From the NCBI GenBank assembly GCA_035610835.1, contig CM069448.1, positions 31,777,583-31,841,582 on the forward strand: a stretch of DNA of 64,000 nt, given 5' to 3'. How positions within the stretch are numbered: the stretch's first letter is position 1; each line of letters starts with the position of its first letter. The position numbers were made by a program, and so were the translations under genes. The notes beneath the pieces were generated by a model. That model was not told where the DNA came from and did not search any database. It saw nothing but the letters and a program-made list of their open reading frames with translations. The stretch comes from Ophiura sarsii. Lineage: Eukaryota; Echinodermata; Ophiuroidea; Amphilepidida; Ophiuridae. Positions 14,001 to 22,146 of the stretch are shown here, piece after piece.

Positions 14001-17000
14001 TATTTAAACATCTTAAATTTACCACTAGTTGTAACTAATACTCTGGAAAAGAATTAGCATGTATCGGAGTTAAAATGAGGAAAGACAATAAAATAACATA
14101 CGTGTACATAGGGTAAATATGCCTATTCACGGACACCTAAGAAATGATTGCATATTTTAACAAAAATATAATAGATTTAACAAAATGGTGTGCATGTGCT
14201 AAAAGGAGTGCACAATTGCTATTAGTATTACAGCGTGTCCCAAAAAACTGGGTTCAAAAGTTTGCGAGCTTACAACTATAAAAGTAGGAAACATAGAATG
14301 AGTTTATATAAGGGATATTAAACAAAATATTGAAAATATACATGACCTTATCAATTGCATCCCCGGCCCCGGGGCATGGCGAGGACCATGCGGGGACCGT
14401 ACGCAATCGTACAAAAAACGTTGCCCGGCTATGCGGGGGCGTGTACCGGGACGTACAAAACGTGCCCCCGCTAGCCGGGGCGTGTAGCGGGGGCGTACAT
14501 CACTAAAAAATAAGCCGGGCGATGGCCGGGCAGTGTAGCGGGGGTGTACGCTAGGGTACACGTGTACACCCCGGGCCATAGCCGGCCCGGGGTATAAACA
14601 TACATAGCGGGGACGTACGCTTAGGTACACAAAATGTATACACCGTAACAGTAGCCGCGGTGTATACACTTTGTCTCGGCTATGGGGGGCCGGGACTGTA
14701 CGCCGCCGTACACTTTGTCCCGGCCACGGGGCCGGGACTGTAGCGGGGACTTACACAAAATGGTGCCCCGCCATGCGGGGACATGTACACGACTGTACCC
14801 GGGACGTCACATCGGCAATTTGTACGTCCCGGCCCTAATCCCCGGGTCCCCAATTGACAAGTGCATTAATTGGTTAAACTCTGTAATTAATAATCCAATA
14901 TATACTTTTTGAAATACAAAGATTTTAATAAAGCGTGGTCAAAACCCATTTGTCCCACTTTTCAAGGAACACCCGATGTGTTGCAATTGCACATTGTTGT
15001 GATTTCGTCAATGGTTTTGCCTTTTGCATTCATTCATTACAAAGACTTGGGCAGTAAATAAAATTATCTTGGTCATATACCAATAATACAAACAAGTTCA
15101 TTATTTACATAAACATTAACAAAAATGTTCTTTGTTATAGTCCGAGTGATTGTTAAGTTCTATCGGAGAATAAACCCCTTGCCGGGAATACTGCACACAG
15201 GGCAGTTTCATGCAACGCGCGGATGGTTTATTCCTTAAATCGGGACAAATGGGTTCTGACCACGCTCTATTCAAATCTTTGTATTTCAAAACGTTTACAT
15301 TGGATTGGTCTCCAAATTTACCCAATTAAGGTCAGTATATTTTGGTTGATATCCTTAAATATAAACTCCTTAAATATAAACTATATCATAATTCCTACTT
15401 TTCGTTATAAGCTCGCAAGCTGTATAATCTGACTTAGTTCCAACTGAGCCCTTTTTGTTTTCAAGTTAGGAACGAAAAATCACTTCAAAATCTTCACCCT
15501 AATCTCGGACGCCCTATGCCTATTCTCGGACACTCGCTCCTCATATTCCCGGACGCTTGATCTAATTTCCAAACGAAGAACAATAGGTTGCTTAAAATTG
15601 AACTTATAATAAACTTACTAGCTCATGCTAACTGTTCATGAAAGAAAAAGTCAACAGGTTGCATTCGTTTAAAAAATATCCTTAACTTCTACACCATTTT
15701 TGTACTTTTTCTGGATTTCCCCATTGAAATTGAAACACTGTGTAAAATTGGTATGCCTATTCTAGGACGCCCTTTATGCCTATTTTCGGACGCTTTGTTC
15801 TGTGGCTCGTTTGACAATTTTGATGTCAACACCCCACCCCTTTTAAGTAAAACATAGTACTATCTTTAATTTACGACTAGTTGTAACTAGTACTCTGGAA
15901 AAGGATTAACATGTATCGGAGTTAAAATGAGGAAAGACAATACAGTAACAATACATACATAGGCCTAGGCCTATTTTATATGAGCACCAGACAAATTGAA
16001 ATACAAAAGAAATGAAAGATGTAAAATAGAGAAAGTAATAATAGAATTAAAATCAAGAGATGAAGAAGAGAGGCCCTACATCTGCCTGCAATGTGTAAAA
16101 TGGCGAAGTGGTGGTGATTATCAGACTCAGAGAAGACTGGTCATTGCATCCTATCCTACCTATTTTTATTACGGTAAAAACACTTCCAGGTCTCTAAAAT
16201 AATGTAAGCTCAGAAAGTCTTTTTCAAAGATGCCGATAATTTGTCTTATATTTTCACACAATAGCAATAATGGATTAATGGATTGTTTGCTAATTTATAA
16301 TCCTAACCACACTCATGCATAGTCTCGGGGAAAACCCCTTTATTGAAGCCGACATAACACTTGAGAGCAGACATTCGTGACACAGGGTAGCGCCCACGTG
16401 TCTATAGATAGTACTGTTGCACATTTTTACTTCGTATAAAAAGGGACCTGCCTGTGTGCATGTACGGTGTTTAAAATATTCAAAGCCCAAAAAACTTTGA
16501 TACAATTATATTTTGTTTAGGCCTGGCCCTACATTGAAAATAAACTTACCGTCTTCATGACGTCTTCGTCAACATCCTGTTCTGGTTCGGCCCAGTCGAC
16601 CTGTAATTAAATGACAATAAACCACACAATAATATACAAAAGTAAGATTTCAAGTTTACAGTTATAATTTTTTTAACAAACCAAGGCAAGGGCAAGGCTG
16701 AATTTGAGTGAAGCCCCCCCCCCCCCCCCGATTCAAATTTGTATTTGCAAGGACAACATTGTTGAATCAACATCAAAAACTTGAACATATTTTAAACAGC
16801 AAATCAACAAAATTAACTTTTATATCTAGACAGTTACTTTTGCAATCACCAGTTTGCTTTTTTCCCCTTTTATAATTTTAGGGTAGACCTAGGCCCTACT
16901 TATTTATTTAGGCCTAACTGAAACTATAGTAAAGCCGCCTACATACAGTGGCCTAGGGCAGGCCCTACATACATGTGAGTGTCATACTCAGTCTCATATC

Positions 17001-17751
17001 CTATCCTATTTAATTTTTTGTTGTTTTTGAATGCCTATAATATTAAATATCCCGTAACTTTAAGAAAGGCCTAGACTTAGCCTATTATTTCCTTTCCGTG
17101 TTTATAACTTTATTTAAAACTTACCATGATTTGATGGCCCCATAACTGGATCCGTCCCGGGATAAGTTTCCTCCGGGCCATAGCAGCCGCTCTGTGGTTT
17201 TCGTATTCCACAAAAGCGAACCCCCTGTTCTTGGTCTTGTCTGTTGCACTGGGATAGACGATGACATCTACAACTTGTTCCGTCACCTTCCTGATTTCGC
17301 TCAAGATCTCTTCCCTCTTCTTATTCTTGGGAATCCCACCGACGAATAGCCGGCAATTATCCACACTTGGACAGACGCCTAAATATCGTCCTTTCCGGAT
17401 CTCGTAATTGTTCATCATTTTCACGGCTTTCTTCGAGTCCTCTTTGTTTGTATACATCACAAACGCGTATCCTCTATTGTTACCAGAAAAATCCATCATC
17501 AAACGCAGCTCGTATATCTTTCCTACTTTTAAGAAAGCAGGTACAAGTTCGTCTTCAAATAAGTCTCGCGGGATCTTTCCGACAAATACCTCGCATCCTC
17601 TTGATGGAGCCTCGCCTTCCCACTCCGGAGGAGGACCTCCGAATTTCCTCTGTCCATTTTCTTGCACAATATTGAAGCCCGTACTCTCCATTAGAGCTAA
17701 AAGCGCTGCTTCATTTCTTGCCCCAGATACGCCCTCCGATTTGCCTTCCAT
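1930..17751 (-). CDS. A1CF: A1CF/RBM47/RBM46-family RNA-binding protein, six exons, 3' end not in window
   Basis: Joining 17751-17125, 16600-16550, 6426-6252, 5084-4850, 3549-3381 and 2013-1930 on the minus strand gives 1341 nt (447 codons) with every phase agreeing. RRM1 is about residues 53-128 (RNP2 VFVGKI, RNP1 RGYAFVMY), RRM2 about 133-208 ([14 protein letters not shown]) and RRM3 about 228-300 ([14 protein letters not shown]). An LAKPVDK motif, a Pro/Gly/Tyr-rich tract and an RG-rich tract follow, then an [12 protein letters not shown] motif. This order is that of vertebrate A1CF, the RNA-binding cofactor of APOBEC1 mRNA editing; RBM47 and RBM46 are paralogues. Invertebrates generally lack APOBEC1, so the ancestral role is probably wider mRNA binding or splicing. 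The gene may be co-orthologous to all three vertebrate genes. The family's C-terminal double-stranded RNA-binding domain was not found in 1-1929 and probably lies to the left. Family assignment is near certain; the exact symbol is less so. Confidence 0.93.
2014..3380. other. A1CF-like intron
   Basis: Intron between the RG-rich exon and the LFDII exon. Near 2850-2885 it carries CCTGTTCTACTGGCCTGACC, a copy of a motif also found at 4650, 48676 and 54622 that marks one end of a dispersed element. Nothing else recognised. Confidence 0.6.
3381..3549 (-). CDS. A1CF: A1CF-like exon: RG/Gly-rich linker
   Basis: This 169-nt exon enters at phase 2 and leaves at phase 0. Acceptor TTTACAG and donor GAG|GTAAGC are clear. 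The product is an RGG/MRG-type Gly-Arg-rich stretch ending [22 protein letters not shown]. Vertebrate A1CF has a shorter RG-rich stretch ending RGYQ at the same place. RG repeats of this kind bind RNA and can be arginine-methylated (family knowledge, not visible here). The complementary Ser/Thr-rich plus-strand frame is a shadow. Confidence 0.9.
3550..4849. other. A1CF-like intron
   Basis: Contains a T run of about 22 (3666-3687), another CCCTGTTCTAC motif near 4650 and the (TTTG)n tract at its 5' end. No exon or complete element recognised. Confidence 0.6.
4806..4842 (-). repeat. (TTTG)9 tract just inside an intron
   Basis: On the gene strand the intron begins GTATTGCTG and then nine TTTG units. 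U/G-rich stretches at this distance from a donor are typical binding sites of TIA1- or CELF-type splicing factors (family knowledge). It may equally be a neutral microsatellite. Confidence 0.85.
4850..5084 (-). CDS. A1CF: A1CF-like exon: end of RRM3, LAKPVDK motif, Pro/Gly/Tyr-rich tract
   Basis: This 235-nt exon goes from phase 1 to phase 2. It starts [19 protein letters not shown], closing RRM3 with the family signature, then [10 protein letters not shown] and a tract of Pro, Gly, Tyr and Gln likely to be disordered. The donor AG|GTATTG is followed, nine bases in, by a (TTTG)n tract. Confidence 0.93.
5565..5630 (+). repeat. 11-bp tandem repeat (GAAACAAAAAT)n
   Basis: About six near-perfect copies of GAAACAAAAATT-type units inside an A1CF-like intron. 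Confidence 0.85.
5936..6193. mobile_element. hAT-type miniature element with perfect 8-bp target duplication
   Basis: Ends CAGGGGTTCTCAACCT and GATAACCACTG are imperfect inverted repeats typical of hAT elements. They are flanked by identical AATTAGAT copies (5928-5935 and 6194-6201). The element is 258 bp with no coding potential. It sits 58 bp past the donor of the RRM3 exon. Confidence 0.88.
6252..6426 (-). CDS. A1CF: A1CF-like exon encoding RRM3
   Basis: This 175-nt exon (phase 0 in, phase 1 out) has acceptor CAACAG and donor G|GTAAGT. It encodes [11 protein letters not shown] through RDFAFVHF to AMDVMDG, i.e. RNP2 and RNP1 of the third RRM. The intron separating it from the previous exon is about 10 kb. 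A hAT-type miniature element ends only 58 bp beyond the donor. Confidence 0.95.
6645..8260. mobile_element. Composite dispersed element (inverted copy at 46541-47446) interrupted by 6695-7442
   Basis: The left terminus GGCATGCGCACGTTACACGG pairs in family with the right terminus of the 46541-47446 copy. The segment 7443-8090 matches 46690-47400 in reverse: both share GGGAATCTTTTTGCGTCACA, TGACGTCATGATTATAATT and CAAGACTAGCAT. The stretch from GTAGGGAATC onward is duplicated at 7921 and 8145. Small frames in it are similar between copies only because the DNA is. No transposase seen. The exact right edge is uncertain. Confidence 0.6.
6695..7442. mobile_element. TA-flanked inverted-repeat element, 748 bp
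   Basis: Terminal repeats of 39 bp beginning CAGGGTGACCC and continuing ATGTTGAACCCAAAAATCAC match at all but one position between the ends. TA flanks lie at 6693-6694 and 7443-7444. This suggests a young Tc1/mariner-type non-autonomous element, inserted into the composite element 6645-8260. No full transposase frame. Confidence 0.85.
8261..9600. other. A1CF-like intron, mostly unassigned
   Basis: A weak acidic reading at about 8790-9010 ([14 protein letters not shown] then [13 protein letters not shown]) resembles the N-terminal style of some transposases but is too short and degraded to assign. G and C homopolymers occur at 9165-9178 and 9248-9257. A copy of the dispersed repeat seen at 31430 and 56230 lies near 9290-9350. 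Confidence 0.4.
9601..9942. mobile_element. CAGGGTTCCCAGC-ended miniature element
   Basis: Ends CAGGGTTCCCAGC and GCTGGGAACCCTG are inverted repeats. The interior repeats TTCCCTGAGTTTTCCCTGA. Both flanks share TTATT. Ends of this form belong to hAT-like elements. Confidence 0.8.
9960..10935 (+). pseudogene. 5'-truncated jockey/CR1-like LINE, reverse transcriptase C-terminus
   Basis: The reading [21 protein letters not shown] (9998-10070) is the reverse transcriptase thumb. After a frame break it continues [16 protein letters not shown] through [10 protein letters not shown] and RLARTIL (10141-10520), then after another break [12 protein letters not shown] to [10 protein letters not shown] (10510-10766). 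The element ends in an AATAAA-rich tail (10905-10935). Frame breaks make it non-functional. It lies in the large A1CF-like intron. Confidence 0.85.
10936..11020 (+). repeat. Direct repeat after the LINE tail
   Basis: ACATAGACCAATGCCTAAG followed by AGGCTTGAGGCTAA occurs twice in tandem, 48 bp apart. The TAAAGCATTCCAA between the copies also occurs just before the LINE (9956-9968), so it may mark the target site. Confidence 0.75.
11480..11700 (+). repeat. AACTCGCA-based tandem repeat
   Basis: Many irregular copies of AACTCGCAACTCGCACATTTC and variants over about 220 bp. The Cys/Glu/Leu-rich minus-strand frame is a by-product. Confidence 0.9.
11716..12143. mobile_element. hAT-like miniature element (CAGGGGTGGGCAACCT ends)
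   Basis: CAGGGGTGGGCAACCT at the left and AGGTTGCCCATCCCTG at the right are inverted. Flanks ATCTATTAAAC and ATCTATAACC look like a decayed target duplication. The interior shares CAAATGAACTGACAGTG with the element at 61376-61681. A G run of about 17 lies at 11930-11946. Confidence 0.8.
12459..12790. mobile_element. Degraded hAT-like miniature element
   Basis: CAGGCTTTCTCAACTAGATT at the left and GTTGCGAATGCCTG at the right are imperfect inverted ends, flanked by TTGTAGCT and ATGTAGAT (6 of 8 identical). Confidence 0.55.
12800..14010. other. A1CF-like intron, little recognised
   Basis: Two tandem copies of GTGTGCCATTCCCTGATTTA occur at about 13562 and 13605. No exon or element ends recognised in the remainder. 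Confidence 0.5.
14016..14102 (+). repeat. ~85-bp direct repeat, copy 1
   Basis: The segment with ACTAGTTGTAACTAATACTC and ATGTATCGGAGTTAAAATGA recurs at 15865-15950 with few differences. The two copies bracket a 1.8 kb inverted-repeat block. Confidence 0.85.
14233..15480. mobile_element. Nested inverted-repeat block with GC-rich core
   Basis: An outer pair (TGCGAGCTTACAACTATAAAAG near 14258 against its complement near 15390) encloses an inner pair. The inner pair has CAAAGATTTTAATAAAGCGT at 14918 against its complement near 15275, with ACCCATTTGTCCC nearby. A TACAGCGTGTCCC end at 14231 resembles the CAGGGTGTCCC family, but the right terminus has decayed. No transposase recognised. Confidence 0.6.
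14350..14845 (+). repeat. GC-rich island of GTAC/CCGGGG motifs
   Basis: About 500 bp of strongly GC-rich DNA in an AT-rich surrounding, made of irregular reiterations of GGGGACGTAC, GGTACAC, CGGGGC and their complements. It includes many self-complementary ACGTAC and GTGTACAC stretches. A 26-bp stretch of it (14607-14632) is identical to 10105-10130 inside the LINE. Confidence 0.75.
15865..15950 (+). repeat. ~85-bp direct repeat, copy 2
   Basis: Same sequence as 14016-14102 in the same orientation. The segment between (15480-15860) holds several CGGACGC-type short repeats. Confidence 0.85.
15951..16549. other. End of the large A1CF-like intron
   Basis: Nothing recognised apart from the donor of the 51-bp exon. 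Small frames here have no domain features. Confidence 0.5.
16550..16600 (-). CDS. A1CF: A1CF-like micro-exon (17 codons, RRM2-RRM3 linker)
   Basis: This 51-nt phase-0 exon lies between an acceptor (TTACAG) and a donor (GTAAGT). It encodes [17 protein letters not shown], the highly conserved acidic linker that follows RRM2 in A1CF, RBM47 and SYNCRIP relatives. Confidence 0.95.
16601..17124. other. First A1CF-like intron (524 bp)
   Basis: Short intron with a C run of about 16 at 16713-16728. Nothing else recognised. Confidence 0.6.
17125..17751 (-). CDS. A1CF: A1CF-like exon with start codon: N-terminus, RRM1 and RRM2
   Basis: This is 627 nt, 209 codons, phase 0 at its end. The ATG at 17751-17749 has A at -3 and G at +4, a strong initiation context. 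The N-terminal segment ([14 protein letters not shown], then [15 protein letters not shown]) is the conserved family leader, so no upstream coding exon is needed. The donor ATG|GTAAGT is at 17124. RRM1 and RRM2 lie together in one exon with no intron between them. The long plus-strand frames here are shadows. Confidence 0.95.
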
Positions 17752-17854
17752 TTTATTAATCGTTGTTTCTAAATCAACAAATTACGACAAGCTAATAATT
17801 ACGATTGATTCAAATTCTATCACATGAATCACGACGACGAATTCCGTTCCTGCC

Positions 17855-17862
17855 TTTATATA
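17855..17862 (-). promoter_or_regulatory. TATA-like box of the A1CF-like gene
   Basis: On the minus strand TATATAAA followed by GG lies about 105 bp before the ATG. This predicts a transcription start near 17830 and a 5' UTR of roughly 75-80 nt without an intron. No transcript was seen; this is inference from position and motif. Confidence 0.45.
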
Positions 17863-18519
17863 TCCACCCAGCAGTGCTATCTGAAATGTATAAAAGCCAT
17901 CGTAAAACACAGATAACGAGTATGTAGATAACGTAACGTTTGATGGTTGGTTAAAAAGTCTGTTATTATCTTGTTTGTAGATAAGGACGTTAACTATGAA
18001 AACGCCCCCTTAGCCAAACTCACTAAACACGGCTTAATAATGATTGTTTGCCGTGTCTCCCTATCATGCCCGTCTATGCGATATGCCGCCGCCGCAGTTC
18101 ACCGATATTCGTTCACCAGTTTCAAATGCAATGGCCGCTCTGCCTAAATTATGGTTTACGGAAATCTTTCAGCTTTACGGTCAGAAATGACCGACTACTA
18201 CAAACACTGATCGAACAAATTTTACCACAACTCGCTCAACTTCCGAGAAAAAAATCTACACGTATGATATAGATTCGGTTGACAGAAGTGTTTACACACA
18301 CGTTTACCAAGACGTAGTAAAAAACAGACACCACTGACAATGTTAATTGAACTGCGCAAGCGCAGATCGTCTAATCTGCATATAAGTGACTTTCGACCAA
18401 TCAAGTAATTGTGAATTGTGAGATAGGCTTTTTCACTGTGGACGGGTATTCCTGAGAACCCAGAGAAGCTGGAAGGTTTTTTTGGGCCGGGCTTTTGAGG
18501 GCATGCCTCTCTCGAAAAG

Positions 18520-18655
18520 AGGGAGGGAAGGAGTGGAGGGAGGGGAGGGAGGGGAGGGAGGGGAGGGAGGGGAGGGAGGGGAGGGAGGGGAGGGACTCAG
18601 GGAGGGGAGGGAGGGGAAGGAGGGGAAGGAGGGGAGGGAGGGGTGAGGGAGGGAG
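18520..18655 (+). repeat. G-rich 9-bp tandem array (GGGAGGGGA)n
   Basis: About a dozen units of GGGAGGGGA on the plus strand, interrupted once near 18595 and drifting to GGGGAAGGA and GGGTGAGGGAGGG. Each unit carries G runs, so the array could fold into G-quadruplexes. It lies roughly 0.7-0.8 kb upstream of the predicted A1CF-like transcription start. The Pro-rich and Gly/Arg-rich open frames across it are artefacts of the repeat. Confidence 0.9.
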
Positions 18656-19019
18656 ATTTTTGCCACGGCATATAGTGATAGGCCTACTCAACGGCAAAAC
18701 CCAGGGAGGGATTTGGGGGCATGCCACTCATCATAGGCGTGCCTACAAATCAAAGCGATGTCTGAGGGGTGATGTGCACCCCGCGGATTTGGACCATTTG
18801 GTGCGATTTGGTGTGTACTTTTGACCAATATATTGAAAAGCCATCACCTCATTTCCAATCAACCTATTGGCTTATTATCAATATTATTCAAAATTGGATT
18901 TTTTTTCCCCCTTCAATTTTGCAAAAGCAAACAACACAACACGGCGTATAAGGGTTTGAAATTCCATGGCTAATTTAAGCGGCGCGAGCGAAGTGGAGTG
19001 AGCGGCGCGCGTTTCGTGG

Positions 19020-19610
19020 CGTGGATGGGGTCTGAGTAGTATACAATTTTAATGGTCCCGAAAAGGTTCATGGGGTTAAATATTTCAGTATTTAAGCTTA
19101 ACATGATTCTTGTTACGCATGAATAATTATTAAACAGTGAAACTAATTCGTGCGGAGAGCGCAAAATATGTCTATTTTAACACTAAAAAGGTCCAAAAAA
19201 CGTTTCTGAAGTCATCTTGTTCAACGTGACTAACAAAATATTAAAAATAATTCGCTAAAAGATTGGCTATTGTATAGGGCCTAGGCTATATATAAAAAAG
19301 CTAGAAAAACGTTCCTAAAGCCATCTTGTTAGCCTAAGCTTGAATTGAATAATAAAACATTGACTATAAGTTTCGCGTATCGCGCAAATATTATATAGTT
19401 ATTTTAACATTAAAATGGTCCAGAAAACGTTCCTGAAACAACCTTGAACAATTCGCGTTACATTAAAAAAGGTCCAGAAAAACGTTGAAGCCTAATAAAA
19501 CGTTGGAATTAACGTTGGAATTTGCGCGTAGCGCACAAAAATTGGTTATTTTAACACCAGAATGGTCCTGCAAAACGTTCCTGAAAGCCACCTTTAAGCT
19601 TTTTATGGCG
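19020..19610 (+). repeat. Divergent tandem/dispersed repeat (AACGTTCCTGAAGCCATC family)
   Basis: Four or more units share GGTCCAGAAAACGTTCCTGA, CATCTTGTT and GCGCGTAGCGCA-like motifs. Related units occur at about 21985-22130 and 22540-22640, inside the foldback element. Confidence 0.65.
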
Positions 19611-19649
19611 ATATATTTTTCAAGTGAGAAGGACCGCTTTGCCTCCTCG

Positions 19650-20006
19650 CCCAAGCATTCTTACTTGCCCTATCATCCTTACTATCCCAATCATCCCTAC
19701 TATCCCTAGCATCCCTACTATCCCAAAGCATCCCTGCTTTACCTAGCATCCCTACTATCCCTAGCATCCCTACTATCCCAAGCATCCCTACTATCCAAAG
19801 CATCTCTACTATGCCAAGCATTCCTACTATCCCTAGACTAGCATCACTACTATCCCTACTATCCAAAGCATCCCTACTATCTCTAGCATCCCTTCCCTAC
19901 TAAACCCAAGCATCCCTATCCAAAGCATTATCCCAAGCATCCCTACTCCCGGGTCCCTACTATCCCTAGCATCATTACTATCCCTACTATCCAAAGCCTC
20001 CCTAGA
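19650..20006 (+). repeat. 18-bp minisatellite, left block
   Basis: Tandem units of GCATCCCTACTATCCCAA/TA, about 18 bp. This block is the left part of the large array at 24523-31375, separated from it by two mobile elements. Confidence 0.93.
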
Positions 20007-20873
20007 GGAGACCGGGGATGGACGTTACAAAATTTACATTTTGAGCCAAAAAAAATCTAATGAAAGAACTCAGACACTCCATCTGGGGTCCGTGGTTAGC
20101 CTATTATGTTTGCTAAAAACTGAAGCATACAGAACACGAAAACGTCAAACAACTAATTAACAACTAATTGATTAATGAAGGTAAATTTTTGTAACAACTT
20201 ACCCGCAAACGAGGTAAGTTGTTACACCGTTCGGGGTAACTTGTTACCATTCATTTTGTATGTACAGTACTGTAGTAAATACTATAGAAAAAGATAGTAT
20301 TTACTTCAGGGGTGTTTTCCCCCTCTCCGTCTTCCTTTTATAGGTTCTTGGCATTGTTAACAGTAAACCAGTTATAGCTGTAGGTAAAGCAGAATACACA
20401 AAAGACATTATACCTGAAACTTGAAACAAAATTTAGTTTAATATAATGTAATTGGGATAGGTTGTTACATTGACAAGGGGTAGGTTGTAACAACTTACCC
20501 CATAGGGCATTTTACACACAAAACCTATACTGTAGCACAACCTTGAGGCAGAACAGGTCATGGCTAGGGGATTTAGTGACATACATGTAGTATATTTACA
20601 ATAACCATGATAACAAGCTATCATTATGCACCTCCAGTTGTTAGAGCTATAAAAAAATTCAAATTTTGTCAAAAAGTTACTCAAAGAGTACAAAAAAAGT
20701 TTTTTTGACGTACTTTTTTAGTGGAACATTGGAGAAACCTCGCAATTGGTAGTATAATACCCCTGCTATGTGAAGGCAACATATGGATATTAGTTAGCCT
20801 GCCCTCTCTTGTTCCAGCTTGTCACACTAGGAGGTGTAACAACTTACCCGTGTAACTTCCATCCCCGGTCTCC
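20007..20873. mobile_element. Inverted-repeat element with GGAGACCGGGGATGGA ends
   Basis: Ends GGAGACCGGGGATGGA and its complement at 20858-20873 are flanked by CCTAGA on both sides (20001-20006, 20874-20879). Motifs GTAACAACTTACCC and GGTAAGTTGTTAC recur inside in both orientations. It is 867 bp with no transposase frame. It sits at the junction of the minisatellite and the next element. Confidence 0.82.
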
Positions 20874-20984
20874 CCTAGATACTCTGTTTGGCCATCTCGA
20901 GACAGTGACGTAACCGCGTATTCTACTAATTGCATCACGTAACGCGCGCGGGTCCGGTAACACGGCGAGTTATGGGGCGGCGAG

Positions 20985-21185
20985 TTATGGGAGAGTTACG
21001 GTAAGACCAGCCGGCGAGTTACGGTAAGACCAACCGGCGAGTTACAGTAAGACCAACCGGCGAGTTACAGTAAGACCAACCGGCGAGTTACAGTAAGACC
21101 AACCGGCGAGTTACAGTAAGACCAGCCGGCGAGTTACAGTAAGACCAACCGGCGAGTTACAGTAAGACCAGCCGGCGAGTTACGA
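20985..21185 (+). repeat. 23-bp array of the foldback element, left arm
   Basis: Eight copies of CCGGCGAGTTACAGTAAGAC plus CAA/CAG, then a ninth partial copy. It is followed by an AT-rich TATAATAATAATAAA stretch (21190-21310). Confidence 0.95.
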
Positions 21186-21589
21186 TAAAATTAAATATTA
21201 TATAATAATATAATAAAAATAAATATTATATAATATTAATAATATAATAAAAATAAATATTATATAATAATATAATAAAGATGAATAATAATATAATAAA
21301 TATATATTAAATGGATGCACCTGTTTTAGGTTTTATTTGTTGTCAGGCACATGTAATGTAGATTGTAGAAGGGAAATATAAAAAACCCCATACATTTCTG
21401 GCCTTTTTAAACCGTTTTATACATCCATAAAAATGCAAAAAAAATCCGGAACCGCTTGACCTACAGACTAGTACAGAGACGATCTTGGTATCATTTTATT
21501 CCTGCATTTTATTTCTGCACAGAAATTAAACATTCTCATTGACACCTCTATTAGTAGTATTTCCGGCTTTTGTAATAACCCTAACCCCT

Positions 21590-21742
21590 GAGGCACCTTT
21601 TCCCAAGGAATTTCTTTTTGCGTCCAAATAGCGAGGGGAAAAAAGTGCCTCCGGGGCTCGAGCCCCGGACCTCTGGGTTCAGAGGCAGACGATCTTCCGC
21701 TAGGCCACAGGGGGAAACCATACATGGCGGAGTATATTCCGC
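21590..21742 (-). mobile_element. tRNA-derived SINE
   Basis: On the minus strand TGGCCTAGCGGAAGATCGTC is a pol III A-box region and GGGGCTCGAGCCCC a B-box region, spaced as in a tRNA. An acceptor stem does not form, so this is a SINE head and not a working tRNA. It lies inside the foldback element. Confidence 0.7.
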
Positions 21743-22146
21743 CATGTATAAACCCTGGGACCATTATTTCATCGAAAAACTGTTGAGTCGGGTGACACAA
21801 GCACACCGCATCGTAGTAATTTGTAGTATTCAAGAGTGTTAGGGTTAAAATGTCATAATAACAAACTAGGTCAACAAAAAAAAGTATTTCTTTTTGAGCA
21901 TGTTTTCTTTGGCTTCAACTACATTTACGTAGCGTAGTCCCCCCCTGAGAAGGAGGCAGGGGAAGGAGGAAGGGTAGGGACATAAGCGCATATTAGTTTT
22001 AAAATTTCATTATTTAAGCTTAACAAGATGCCTTTAGGACAGTTATTCATGACCATTTTAGTTCATAAACTCAAAATTTTACGCGCTCCGCGCACATGTT
22101 TTATAAAGATTTTAATATAATAATGGCCCTCAAACCATACCAAATA

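Noticed and set aside
17367..17827. Plus-strand frames opposite the RRM exon
   Set aside because: Antisense shadows of the A1CF-like coding exon.
18401..18824. Pro/Ser-rich and Gly/Arg/Glu-rich open frames
   Set aside because: They are translations of the (GGGAGGGGA)n array on both strands.
20985..21185. 23-bp repeats considered as a CRISPR array
   Set aside because: Units are directly contiguous with no spacers, are mirrored at 24135-24385 and lie in animal DNA; they are arms of a foldback element.
21640..21720. Possible functional tRNA gene
   Set aside because: A and B boxes are present but the acceptor stem does not pair and the T loop is altered; it fits a SINE head.
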